25,197 bases of DNA from Balneolales bacterium. Lineage in GTDB: Bacteria > Bacteroidota > Rhodothermia > Balneolales > Natronogracilivirgulaceae. Positions 16,594 to 24,640 of the stretch are shown here, in pieces (the stretch's first letter is position 1; each line of letters begins with the position of its first letter). The DNA lies in contig SLQI01000336.1 of NCBI GenBank assembly GCA_007131535.1, positions 1-25,197 of the forward strand, given 5' to 3'. The notes beneath the pieces are model-generated. The model was given only the letters and a program-made list of their open reading frames with translations, had not been told where the DNA came from and ran no database searches. Made by a program: the position numbers and the translations under genes.

Positions 16594-17673
16594 ATGCGCA
16601 ATACGGAAAAAATACCTGTCCCCGCATCCCGCAAATGGGCGGAGATACGCCAGCGGTTCCTTCCATTGATTATTTTTTTAGTTGTTGGGCTTACCGCCTG
16701 GCAACTATGGCATCAACGGGTCGACCGGGCAGTGATGACCGGCCAGGTACAAGGAGATCGCATTGAAATTACCGCTACCGAAGCCGGATATCTGACCGAT
16801 CTCAATGTACAGGATTTTGAACAAGTTCGAACCGGTCAGAAAATCGGTTCCATCATCACCACAGATCCACAGATTCTTGAATCCCAACTTGCCGTCATAA
16901 ATGCTGAAATCGATTTGATCCGCCACAGCATGAACCCTATCGCCGGGATTCAGCGCAATCAGCTGAATCTATATGATTTGCAGATGGATCTCATGGAAAA
17001 CCAAATCGCGCTTTCATCAAACCGGATTCAAAAAAATCAGCTGAGGCGTGATCTCGAGCGTTACGAAGAGCTGTATTCCAGAGAAATAGTTACCGATGAG
17101 GAAGTAGAGCAGCTGCGTACTGAACTGGATCGAACCCGCTCCGAAATAGCGTATGCGGAAGAAATGGTGGAAACGATGGAGAGTCGTCTGGCCAGCTACA
17201 ATATGCCGGATTACGGAACAAATTCCGATGATACCCGAAATGCCGTGGCTGCCGCTATTAGGGTGCAAGAGGAACAGCTAAAGTTAATTGAGGCCGAGCT
17301 CAGCCCTAAAGATCTACATGCTCCAATGGATGGAGTGATCAGTAAAATACACCACAGTAGCGGGGCGCACCTGCAGAGTAATGATCCTATTGCTACGATT
17401 GTTTCCGGAGAGCCCGGCTATATACTCGGTTATCTGCAACACCCTGTTGATCAGCACCCGCACATCGGTCAGGAAGTAGACATCATCACTCAGGGACGCC
17501 GAAATGTAGTCGGTAAAGCGGTGATTGTCGAAATCGGAAATCACTACGAGCGTATCGAAGATCAATTTATGACGACCCCGAATAATCCAACGCCTTTAGG
17601 CTTGCCTGTTAAAATAAATATCACCTCTGATATTGAACTTTTACCCGGTGAACTTGTTGACCTTGCATTCTAA
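16594..17673 (+). CDS. HlyD/EmrA-like periplasmic membrane adaptor, copy 2
   Basis: 359 residues, roughly two thirds identical to copy 1. One transmembrane helix at about 22-39, a lipoyl-like first half (GQVQGDRIEITATEAGYL), a coiled coil (about 93-203) and a second lipoyl half (LHAPMDGVISKIHHSSGAHL). The best conserved stretches are the N-terminal RKWAEIRQRFLPL next to the membrane, the start of the coiled coil (ESQLAVINAEIDLIRHS, QRNQLNLYDLQMDLMENQI) and the end PGELVDLAF. These are the places where an adaptor would touch its inner-membrane partner and outer parts. The gap to DUF4956 is one base, and to CotH 23 bases. As in copy 1, no pump gene is adjacent. Confidence 0.8.
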   Translation: MRNTEKIPVPASRKWAEIRQRFLPLIIFLVVGLTAWQLWHQRVDRAVMTGQVQGDRIEITATEAGYLTDLNVQDFEQVRTGQKIGSIITTDPQILESQLAVINAEIDLIRHSMNPIAGIQRNQLNLYDLQMDLMENQIALSSNRIQKNQLRRDLERYEELYSREIVTDEEVEQLRTELDRTRSEIAYAEEMVETMESRLASYNMPDYGTNSDDTRNAVAAAIRVQEEQLKLIEAELSPKDLHAPMDGVISKIHHSSGAHLQSNDPIATIVSGEPGYILGYLQHPVDQHPHIGQEVDIITQGRRNVVGKAVIVEIGNHYERIEDQFMTTPNNPTPLGLPVKINITSDIELLPGELVDLAF

Positions 17674-17696
17674 GAACCACCTAAAACCCAACTGTT

Positions 17697-20600
17697 ATGA
17701 GCTTCCAGCATCCCCATTGCACAACTCTCAAAACCCTCCTCACCCCTTATCTTGTCTTATCCTTTATACTTCTTTTCTTCATCTGCGGCAATGCGTATTC
17801 GCAGGTTGTGATCAATGAAGTGCTTGCTTCCAACGGTGCCGGTATCCCGGATGAAGACGGCGATACGGTGCCCTGGATTGAATTATTTAATACCGGTAAC
17901 GAATCGGTAAATCTGGATGAATTCGGTCTTTCCGATGATTATGATGAACCGTTTCGATGGGTTATGCCGGAAGTTGAAATCGGGCCTGAAGAATTCTTAG
18001 TGGTATTTGCATCCGGTAAAGATCGGGATGATCCTGAATCTGAATTACACACCAATTTCCGGGTGAGTAAAGATGGTGAAGAACTCACGCTTACTACCCC
18101 TGAAGGAGATCCCATGGATGAAATGCTGCCCACCTCAATGCGGACCGACGTTTCCTTCGGCCGGCAGCCGGATGGCTCTGGCGACTGGTTTTTCTTTGAA
18201 GAACCTACCCCCGGTGCCGCAAATGATACCGAGGGGTATCTCGAATTATTAGATCCGCCGGAGTTTTCCAGAGATGGAGGTTTTTATACCTCGTCTTTCG
18301 AACTTGACTTACATCATCCTGATCCCGATGTAACTATATATTATACACTTGACGGATCGGAACCTGACGAAAATTCCAGTCAATGGGACCAGCCTATGGA
18401 AATTTTTGATCGTTCGGATGATCCCAACAACATTTCTACCATACGAACCACTAATGTAGAGGGTTCTTCCCCTCTCGGGTGGATAGAGCCTGAAGAACCC
18501 GTAAGAAAAGCTACGGTTATAAGAGCCATAGCGGTTAAGCCGGGGTACTCTGCAAGTACCGTACAAACCCACTCTTACTTTGTTCATCCGGAGGGGGAAC
18601 AGCTACATGAACTGCCGGTATTTTCCCTTGTCACCGATTCGCTCAATTTATTCGATCACGAAGAAGGTATATATGTTCCAGGAGCTCGCGGTGAAGATGG
18701 TGAAGACTGGGCCGGTAATTATATTTTTCGGGGCATCGAGTGGGAGCGGCCCGGCTCGCTTGAGTTTTTTGAGGAAGATGGATCACTGGCTATGAAAACC
18801 GACATGGGGTATCGTATACATGGCGGTCATACTCGCAGGGCGGCGCAGAAATCACTCAGACTTTATGCCCGCAATGATTACGGCAGCAGCCGTTTTGAGT
18901 ATCCATTTTTTCCCGACGAACCCTATGATCAATTTAACCGCCTGATATTGAGAAACTCCGGCAACGACTGGGGGCATACCATGTTTCGGGATGCAATGGC
19001 ACAAACGGCAATCCGGCACATGAATTTTGATACCCAGGCATACCGACCGTCGGTTCTTTACATCAATGGGGAATACTGGGGTATTCACAATATACGGGAG
19101 CGATATGACAAGCATTACCTGGAGCGGGTATATGATGTAGATCCGGAAAATATTGATTTGCTTACATCCTGGGGAGAAGCTAAAGAAGGTGATAGTACCC
19201 ACCTCTGGAGTATGAGAGATTATGCCGATAGCCAGGATCTCAGCGACTCATCTCATTACGATTATATGAATACTCAAATGGATATCGATCACTATATAGA
19301 TTACTATACCGCTCAGGTTTACCTTGCCAACAACGACTGGCCACACAATAATATCGACTATTGGCGCCTGAAAACGGAATACGATCCTGATCAACCACCA
19401 GGTAAGGATGGCCGTTGGAGATGGTTACTTTATGATGTTGACCGCTCCTTTAACTTTGTCACCAATGCAGAAACCAATATGATTGAATGGGTCACTGCCG
19501 ACCCTGATAAGCGTCATGAAACAGAATGGGCTAACTTGTTATTTTACAACCTTCTTGAAAATGAAGGATTCAAGAATGCTTTCATCAACAGAGTTGCCGG
19601 ACATTTAAACACCACTTTTTTACCTGAACGGCTACACGGGATAATTTCAGAAATGCAAAGTGTAATTGAACCGGAAATGAGTCGGCATATCCTGCGCTGG
19701 GGATATCCTTACAGCTTTGATGCCTGGCTTGATGAATGGGCAGGCATCGCACAAATGCATCAATTTGCAGATGACCGGCCTGAAAACTTGAGAGAACACA
19801 TCCGCGACTATTTTGATATCAATAGTGATGTTCAACTTACGGTTGATGTTTCTGACCAGACCAGGGGGTATGTCCAGGTTGACTCTATTAGAATTGAGCC
19901 TTCAACTCCCGGTGTTTCGGAGCCCCCCTACCCCTGGGAGGGTATCTATTTCGAAGACATCCCGTTAAAACTGAAAGCCGTTGCCGAGCCGGGATATCAA
20001 CTGCAACACTGGATCGTGGACGGAGAAACAGTTCAGGATGCCAATCTTAGCCTGCCTATGAGCTCCGATACCTCCGTCGAAGCTGTCTTTGAAGTAGATG
20101 AAGATTATGAGTTCTTTCCGGAGCCTTTTGTTACATCGACCGGAGAATTTCTGTTCACCGAATGGGAAAGCGATAATGAGCCGGGTGAGTTTCCGGATCA
20201 CATGGCTTTTGTGTATATGGATGAAACCGAACCTACCCTCGATGCCGAAATAGCAGGCTTTACCGGCGGAGCGTATGACCTCGACTCCCGCACCCGGATT
20301 AACGGGTTGGATGAGGATGGTTTTGCATTTATCAATACCAACAACCTCGACGGTAATCCCGGCTATCCGGGACGCCGGCTGGGAGGAGCCATTCTCGCAC
20401 TTGATACCCGCGATACCGATCAGCTTTATCTTTATTTCAGAGCGGGAACCGTTCGGCCAAACTCACGGGTGTACAATCTTCGCTTACAATACCGAATTGG
20501 TGAAGAGGGCGAGTTAACCGATTTTCCTGATGTAAATGGTGATCCGATAGAATATCAACGGCATGACGAGGAAGGACATACCGAGTCTTTCGGACCGATA

Positions 20601-21032
20601 GCATTTCCCGAAGAGCTTCTGGATGAACGCAATCTGCAGCTATTCTGGCGCTATTACTATACCGGGGAGCGGCTTTATGAAGATACCGGTCAGCGTGCCA
20701 AGCTCAATATTTCACATGTGGAAATAAGCGCTGACAGGGATGTCAGTGCCGATAAACCCGATGCTCCATCTGAATTTGCCCTCAACCAAAACTATCCAAA
20801 CCCGTTTAATAATACGACGGAGATTGTATTCGAGCTCGCCAACAGAGCTCATGCCCGGTTACGGGTTTACTCGATTACCGGTGAAACCATCGCCACACTT
20901 GTAAACGAAGAACGTAATGCGGGTATCCACAATGTAAGCTTTGACGCCTCCGGTCTGGCCAGCGGCGTGTATGTCTACCGCCTTGAAACCGACGGATTCA
21001 ACGAGACGAAGAAAATGATGTTAATCCGGTAG
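17697..21032 (+). CDS. Giant secreted CotH-kinase protein with lamin-tail and T9SS sorting domains, copy 2
   Basis: 1111 residues. Signal peptide 1-36 (hydrophobic 17-31, cut near NAYSQ). Lamin-tail domain about 37-180; chitobiase C-like domain about 190-297 (DVTIYYTLDGSEPDE); CotH kinase about 310-700 with LRNSGNDW (418-425), YINGEYWGIHNIRERYDKHYL (455-475) and LLYDVDRSFN (577-586, D580 and D582 as catalytic or metal-binding candidates); InlB-type divergent repeat about 712-800; unassigned conserved domain about 810-1012 containing NLDGNPGYPGRRLGGAILALDT; T9SS sorting domain about 1025-1111 (FALNQNYPNPFN). The same domains in the same order as copy 1 show that the whole gene was duplicated. 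It is the last gene of the cassette and faces cysQ. Expected to be exported through Sec and then T9SS and to phosphorylate or bind surface partners; targets unknown. Confidence 0.85.
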   Translation: MSFQHPHCTTLKTLLTPYLVLSFILLFFICGNAYSQVVINEVLASNGAGIPDEDGDTVPWIELFNTGNESVNLDEFGLSDDYDEPFRWVMPEVEIGPEEFLVVFASGKDRDDPESELHTNFRVSKDGEELTLTTPEGDPMDEMLPTSMRTDVSFGRQPDGSGDWFFFEEPTPGAANDTEGYLELLDPPEFSRDGGFYTSSFELDLHHPDPDVTIYYTLDGSEPDENSSQWDQPMEIFDRSDDPNNISTIRTTNVEGSSPLGWIEPEEPVRKATVIRAIAVKPGYSASTVQTHSYFVHPEGEQLHELPVFSLVTDSLNLFDHEEGIYVPGARGEDGEDWAGNYIFRGIEWERPGSLEFFEEDGSLAMKTDMGYRIHGGHTRRAAQKSLRLYARNDYGSSRFEYPFFPDEPYDQFNRLILRNSGNDWGHTMFRDAMAQTAIRHMNFDTQAYRPSVLYINGEYWGIHNIRERYDKHYLERVYDVDPENIDLLTSWGEAKEGDSTHLWSMRDYADSQDLSDSSHYDYMNTQMDIDHYIDYYTAQVYLANNDWPHNNIDYWRLKTEYDPDQPPGKDGRWRWLLYDVDRSFNFVTNAETNMIEWVTADPDKRHETEWANLLFYNLLENEGFKNAFINRVAGHLNTTFLPERLHGIISEMQSVIEPEMSRHILRWGYPYSFDAWLDEWAGIAQMHQFADDRPENLREHIRDYFDINSDVQLTVDVSDQTRGYVQVDSIRIEPSTPGVSEPPYPWEGIYFEDIPLKLKAVAEPGYQLQHWIVDGETVQDANLSLPMSSDTSVEAVFEVDEDYEFFPEPFVTSTGEFLFTEWESDNEPGEFPDHMAFVYMDETEPTLDAEIAGFTGGAYDLDSRTRINGLDEDGFAFINTNNLDGNPGYPGRRLGGAILALDTRDTDQLYLYFRAGTVRPNSRVYNLRLQYRIGEEGELTDFPDVNGDPIEYQRHDEEGHTESFGPIAFPEELLDERNLQLFWRYYYTGERLYEDTGQRAKLNISHVEISADRDVSADKPDAPSEFALNQNYPNPFNNTTEIVFELANRAHARLRVYSITGETIATLVNEERNAGIHNVSFDASGLASGVYVYRLETDGFNETKKMMLIR

Positions 21033-21051
21033 CCGTGGGTCCCGCCAATCA

Positions 21052-21201
21052 TAAATCACAAAACACATATCGTTAATCTGCTATCCGCCGGTCTTGCCTC
21101 GGTTTCCAGGCATCAGCTAACAATTCTGCTTTACCTCCGGCACCTGCCCCGGATTTGCCGGCTTAACGATAGCAGATTAACGAGTTCAGATTTTTGATTT
21201 A
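21052..21201. repeat. 150-bp inverted-repeat element between converging genes
   Basis: The 15-bp arms CGTTAATCTGCTATC (21071-21085) and GATAGCAGATTAACG (21168-21182) are perfect inverted copies. Pairing continues outward for 19 more bases on each side with about 13 matches, from TAAATCA at 21052 to TGATTTA at 21201. The 82-base interior is GC-rich with CCGG-containing words that partly pair. It sits between the ends of the second CotH gene (+) and cysQ (-). It could be a MITE-type insertion or serve as a bidirectional terminator. No gene is inside. Confidence 0.6.
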
Positions 21202-21209
21202 CCGGGAGA

Positions 21210-21968
21210 TCAAAACCCAACCACAAAATCACCGTTTTTCAGGTTTTGTTTGTTATAGGTTAATGGCGAGTCGTGTTCCCCGTTTTCCGCGGAGTATCGG
21301 AAGACGGCATCACCTGCAGCGACATCCCATTCCATAGTGGGACCCAGCCTGGGGTAAATATCGGCACGGCCCTCTGCCACCAGGCAGAATTTCAGAGAAC
21401 TCCCGGCTGAAATTCGCTCCTTTACGTTTAGATCTGCCAGATACGCTTCCTGTTTTTCGGATCCGTGTGACCGGCTGACGGCTACAATCAACTGGTCGTG
21501 CCGGTCACTTTTATTTGAAAATATGCGTTTTTCATTACCATCCGGGTCAATCTTGTAGGCGCCGAGTTGTTCAGCTCCCCAGTACGTTACACCGAGAGCC
21601 GGAACATAAACAACTCCGAGTACCGGTTTGCCGTCATCCACCAAAGCAATGTTAATGGTAAACTCATCCAGTTGTTTGATAAATTCTTTGGTGCCGTCGA
21701 GCGGGTCTACAATCCAGAAGCGTGACCAGCTTTTTCGGGTTTCGTAATCCGGGATCCCTCCTTCTTCGGATATTACAGGGATATCGGGAGTAAAATCTTC
21801 CAACCAGGGAACAATTACATTATGAGCAGCCAGATCAGCTGCCGTTACCGGAGAGTCATCATCTTTGGAATCCACCTTCACATCCTCATGATAGTATTTC
21901 AGTGTTTCTTTTCCCGCTTTCTTTGCTATATCGATGATTTGCGCAATCTCTTCTTTGGTAAACTGCAT
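21210..21968 (-). CDS. cysQ: 3'(2'),5'-bisphosphate nucleotidase, CysQ-like
   Basis: 252 residues of the inositol-monophosphatase/FIG superfamily. Metal-binding motifs are all present: DSPVTAADLAAH (38-49), SEEGG (67-71, E68/E69), WIVDPLDGTKEFI (85-97) and EWDVAAGDA (213-221). The WIVDPLDGTKEF form is typical of CysQ, which removes the 3'-phosphate from adenosine 3',5'-bisphosphate left by sulfate assimilation or sulfation, in the cytoplasm with Mg2+. A related inositol phosphatase is the less likely alternative. Lies 96 bases downstream of the gldE-like gene on the same strand, possibly co-transcribed. No sulfate assimilation genes are in the window. Confidence 0.88.
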   Translation of the reverse strand: MQFTKEEIAQIIDIAKKAGKETLKYYHEDVKVDSKDDDSPVTAADLAAHNVIVPWLEDFTPDIPVISEEGGIPDYETRKSWSRFWIVDPLDGTKEFIKQLDEFTINIALVDDGKPVLGVVYVPALGVTYWGAEQLGAYKIDPDGNEKRIFSNKSDRHDQLIVAVSRSHGSEKQEAYLADLNVKERISAGSSLKFCLVAEGRADIYPRLGPTMEWDVAAGDAVFRYSAENGEHDSPLTYNKQNLKNGDFVVGF

Positions 21969-22064
21969 ATTCAGTTAGATCGAAATTATTTATAGTTGAT
22001 TAAAATGAGGAGTCCCTTCACTTCTGCAAAGCTCTGATCAACAACCTCTCTTGCACCGGATTTC

Positions 22065-23471
22065 CTATGACTCATGCTCCGGATTTACTTGTTTTTCCTG
22101 CCCGGCGTCCAGTGGGCGCACCATCACCTTGCGGATTCGGTTCTTTTCCACCGAATAGACCATTAGCTCCAAATCGTTATAGGTTACTTTTTCTCCCACT
22201 TCCGGAATATGTTCGGTGAGGTGGTAAATCAGGCCTGCAAGAGTTTCATATTCGTCATCTTCGCTGGTAATCTCTTTTTGAAGCACTTTTTCCATATCAT
22301 CCAGATCCACTTTGGCATCGAAGATATATACTCCGCTTTTTCTGCGAACGAACATGGGTTTCTGTTCACTGTTTTCATCGGAAATCTCCCCGATAATTTC
22401 CTCGAGGATATCATCGAGGGTTACCAGTCCTTCAGTTCCGCCGTACTCGTCCACAACAATAGCCACATGGGTACGCTCTTTCTGAAAATCACGCAGCAGG
22501 TCATCCAGTTTTTTGGTAGCCGGTATAAACAGCGGTTTGCGTGCAATGGACTTCCAGTTAATCGCCGTATTTTTCATAGTTGAATTCATGTACGGCAGCA
22601 GGTCTTTAGAGTGGATAATCCCGAGGATGTTATCCATATCCCCTTCGTACAACGGCAGGCGCGAAACACTTTTCTCTTTAATCAACCGGATAACATCTTC
22701 CAGTTTATCCTCAGTTGATACGGCAATGATATTTACCCTGGAGGTCATGATCTCCCTGACCACCGTATTGCCGAATTCAATTACATTCTCTATGATTTCC
22801 CGCTCATCCTCATGCAAAGAACCTTGCAGCTCACCTACTTCTGCAATGGTTTTGATGTCTTCCGAAGAGATACGTTCCGGCGGCCGTGGGAATTTTTTTT
22901 CAAAATAATGAGTACTTCGTGCAATCAGGTTAGAGAAGGGGCTTAAGATCACAAAAAAGAAGTACAGAAAACCGGAAAGCTTTCTGGAAACATCCAGTGG
23001 GTCTTTCAGAGCCAGCATTTTCGGCGTGATTTCCGAGAGGATCAAAATCATAAAGGTGAGTACTACGATTTCGATCGCGTAAACCACCAACATCGGTGCA
23101 CCAAGAAGGTAGGCAAACTTGCCGGTGAGCACTGCCGCCGTTATGGCCGTAATAATATTGGAAAACGTATTGCCGATCAGGATGGTAGCGAGCAGCTTCC
23201 TGGGCCGGTCCAGCATAGCAAGCACGCGGCGTGTCGCCGGGTCCCGCTCTGCCAGCTCTTTCACCTTTTCATCAACCTGTGTGGAAAGCGAAAAAAAAGC
23301 AACTTCAGAACCGGAGAACAGTCCGGACACAATCAAACCCGCCAGGATTATAATTACCTGGATGATGGTCACCATCGGGTCAATTTCATCCACCAGCTCA
23401 GAAACATCAGCTGAGATTAGAATCAGATAAATCAAGATGGACGAAGGATGCGGATCGTCTGCAGTTTCCAA
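22065..23471 (-). CDS. gldE: CNNM/CBS/CorC membrane protein, GldE-like
   Basis: 468 residues from a TTG start at 23471; the next ATG (23375) would remove 32 residues. The longer form is preferred because DDPHPSS at residues 5-11 resembles the DPxP N-terminus of GldE proteins. Domains: CNNM transmembrane domain (about 33-195, with SGSEVAFFSL at 53-62 and SEITPK at 146-151), a CBS pair (about 240-365, ending HVAIVVDEYGGTEGLVTLDD), and a CorC/HlyC domain (about 375-455). The family includes magnesium/cobalt efflux proteins and, in Bacteroidota, gliding-motility/T9SS-associated GldE. Direct upstream ssb on the same strand matches the order known for gldE. Role in gliding or T9SS is inferred from this and from the sorting domains on the CotH proteins; a plain metal-ion transporter is the alternative. 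Confidence 0.72.
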   Translation of the reverse strand: METADDPHPSSILIYLILISADVSELVDEIDPMVTIIQVIIILAGLIVSGLFSGSEVAFFSLSTQVDEKVKELAERDPATRRVLAMLDRPRKLLATILIGNTFSNIITAITAAVLTGKFAYLLGAPMLVVYAIEIVVLTFMILILSEITPKMLALKDPLDVSRKLSGFLYFFFVILSPFSNLIARSTHYFEKKFPRPPERISSEDIKTIAEVGELQGSLHEDEREIIENVIEFGNTVVREIMTSRVNIIAVSTEDKLEDVIRLIKEKSVSRLPLYEGDMDNILGIIHSKDLLPYMNSTMKNTAINWKSIARKPLFIPATKKLDDLLRDFQKERTHVAIVVDEYGGTEGLVTLDDILEEIIGEISDENSEQKPMFVRRKSGVYIFDAKVDLDDMEKVLQKEITSEDDEYETLAGLIYHLTEHIPEVGEKVTYNDLELMVYSVEKNRIRKVMVRPLDAGQEKQVNPEHES

Positions 23472-23871
23472 CGCTTATTTGTTATAATTTGATCAAATAG
23501 TGAAGCTAATCAGGATCATAATTGCAGTCAAGTACAACAACAGCATTAAACAAACAAGTTCGGGCAAAATTGTAAAACCATTGCACACTCAATTGTCGCA
23601 GTTAGGCATTTTGCAATATGTGATGGGTTTAATCCCGTTTTCGATAAGCTCAATTATTGAAAATTACAGATTAAAAATTGAAGATTCGTTTGTTCAAGCA
23701 ACTTGCCTGCCATCTTAAAAAACTCGAATCTTGAATTTTCAATTTATCCAACCGAAGTTATACTATCAGAAGTACAGTTATGGGTTTAATCAACTGCTAC
23801 AGTTGTGTGTATATAAAAGGGCAATTTCCCCGATTGAGAAATTGCCCTTTACAATATAGACAGATGTGCCA
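23472..23871 (-). other. Spacer between ssb and gldE-like gene
   Basis: 400 bases without a credible gene. It holds the ssb terminator at 23816-23850 and an AT-rich fold-back: AAAATTGAAGATTCG (23674-23688) pairs with CGAATCTTGAATTTT (23725-23739) at 14 of 15 positions. A 72-codon plus-strand frame (23500-23718) runs through this fold-back and lacks any family resemblance. The promoter of gldE should lie here but was not identified. Confidence 0.4.
23816..23850 (-). terminator. Rho-independent terminator of ssb
   Basis: A perfect 13-bp stem AAAGGGCAATTTC (23816-23828) with GAAATTGCCCTTT (23838-23850), 9-nt loop. On the minus strand the stem is followed by TTTTATAT. It begins 21 bases after the ssb stop, so ssb and the gldE-like gene are probably separate transcripts. 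Confidence 0.85.
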
Positions 23872-24318
23872 TTAAAATGGCAGGTCGTCATCCTGGCTGT
23901 CCAGTCCGGTATCATAATTATTACCGGATTCAGATGATCCGGCCGGGCTGCTCATAGACTGCGAATCATTAGCCGGTGCACCGCCACCTTTAGCATCAAG
24001 CATTTGCATTGAAAATGCTTTGATCTCGGTAGTGTAGCGCTTTTGACCTTCTTTATCTTCCCAGCTGCGTGTCTGAAGCGAGCCCTCAAAATATACTTTA
24101 GAGCCTTTTTTCAGATATTGCTGAGCAATTTCTGCAAGCCTTCCCCATGCAACAACTCTGTGCCATTCGGTTCGTTCCTGCCACTCACCGTTGTTATCCT
24201 TATAGCGGTCACTTGTAGCTACACTCATATTTGCTACAGCTGTGTTGTTCTGCGTATAACGTACCTCCGGATCCTGACCGAGGTTTCCGATTATCATTAC
24301 TTTATTCAGTGAACCCAT
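23872..24318 (-). CDS. ssb: Single-stranded DNA-binding protein
   Basis: 148 residues. The N-terminal OB fold (1-110) starts GSLNKVMIIGNLGQDPEVRYT and contains the usual ERTEWHRVVAWGRLAEIAQQYLKKGSKVYFEGSLQ pattern seen as RTEWHRVV and GSKVYFEG. A glycine/serine/asparagine-rich linker follows, and the protein ends in the acidic tip DDDLPF that binds replication and repair partners. Expected to coat single-stranded DNA as a homotetramer in the cytoplasm. The start is fixed by a GGAGGA site five bases upstream. Placement upstream of a gldE-like gene is a Bacteroidota-type order. Confidence 0.95.
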   Translation of the reverse strand: MGSLNKVMIIGNLGQDPEVRYTQNNTAVANMSVATSDRYKDNNGEWQERTEWHRVVAWGRLAEIAQQYLKKGSKVYFEGSLQTRSWEDKEGQKRYTTEIKAFSMQMLDAKGGGAPANDSQSMSSPAGSSESGNNYDTGLDSQDDDLPF

Positions 24319-24323
24319 TCGTA

Positions 24324-24329
24324 TCCTCC
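24324..24329 (-). promoter_or_regulatory. Shine-Dalgarno site for ssb
   Basis: GGAGGA on the minus strand, five bases before the ATG at 24318. One of only two strong sites noticed in this window. Confidence 0.65.
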
Positions 24330-24529
24330 ATAAATTTTAGTTTCTAATGGCATCACTTTCATTAAAGAGCGATTTATGCCAAAATCCTTACACATATTTT
24401 TTACATTTTTTTTGAAAGTCTGTATCGGCATCTTTTCTACAGCCCGGGATTTACAGGTACAGATCAATAAAATACCGGTGTATAAATGCTTTTTTATCTG
24501 CTCTATGAGCAGACACTGCTATATCAAAT

Positions 24530-24577
24530 AAAACGGCGCCTTACCCTATTTATGCAATATCGTAAGACGCCGATTTT
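24530..24577 (-). terminator. Rho-independent terminator of the D-aminoacylase-like gene
   Basis: CGGCG-C-CTTAC (24534-24544) pairs with GTAAG-A-CGCCG (24562-24572) with one mismatch and a 17-nt loop. On the minus strand it is followed by TTTTATTT. It lies about 64 bases after the stop at 24641. Confidence 0.7.
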
Positions 24578-24640
24578 AAATTCGCCTGATTATAAGTTAT
24601 TAATTACCGAAAGCCAATCACTTGATTCCCGAAAATTAAA

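Larger units (their letters stand above)
8556..21032 (+). repeat. Tandem duplication of a four-gene VTC-DUF4956-HlyD-CotH cassette
   Basis: Two direct copies, 8556-14626 and 15127-21032, with identical gene order and almost identical gene lengths (251/251, 228/228, 361/359, about 1101/1111 residues). Hand alignment gives about 85% identity for DUF4956, about 74% for VTC and roughly 60-70% for the other two. DNA identity is low at synonymous sites, so the event is old. Each copy appears intact, with no frameshift or early stop, which suggests both are used. Confidence 0.9.
24319..24640 (-). other. Spacer between D-aminoacylase-like gene and ssb
   Basis: 322 bases, AT-rich. It holds the ssb ribosome site (24324-24329) and the terminator of the gene to its right (24530-24577). 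A run of T at about 24399-24412 lies where the ssb promoter would be expected, but no confident promoter boxes were found. A plus-strand open frame from 24486 runs antisense into the amidohydrolase and is discounted. Confidence 0.35.

Noticed and set aside
23500..23718. 72-codon plus-strand open frame next to the gldE start
   Set aside because: Passes through an AT-rich fold-back and ends in residues typical of translated AT repeats; no family resemblance.
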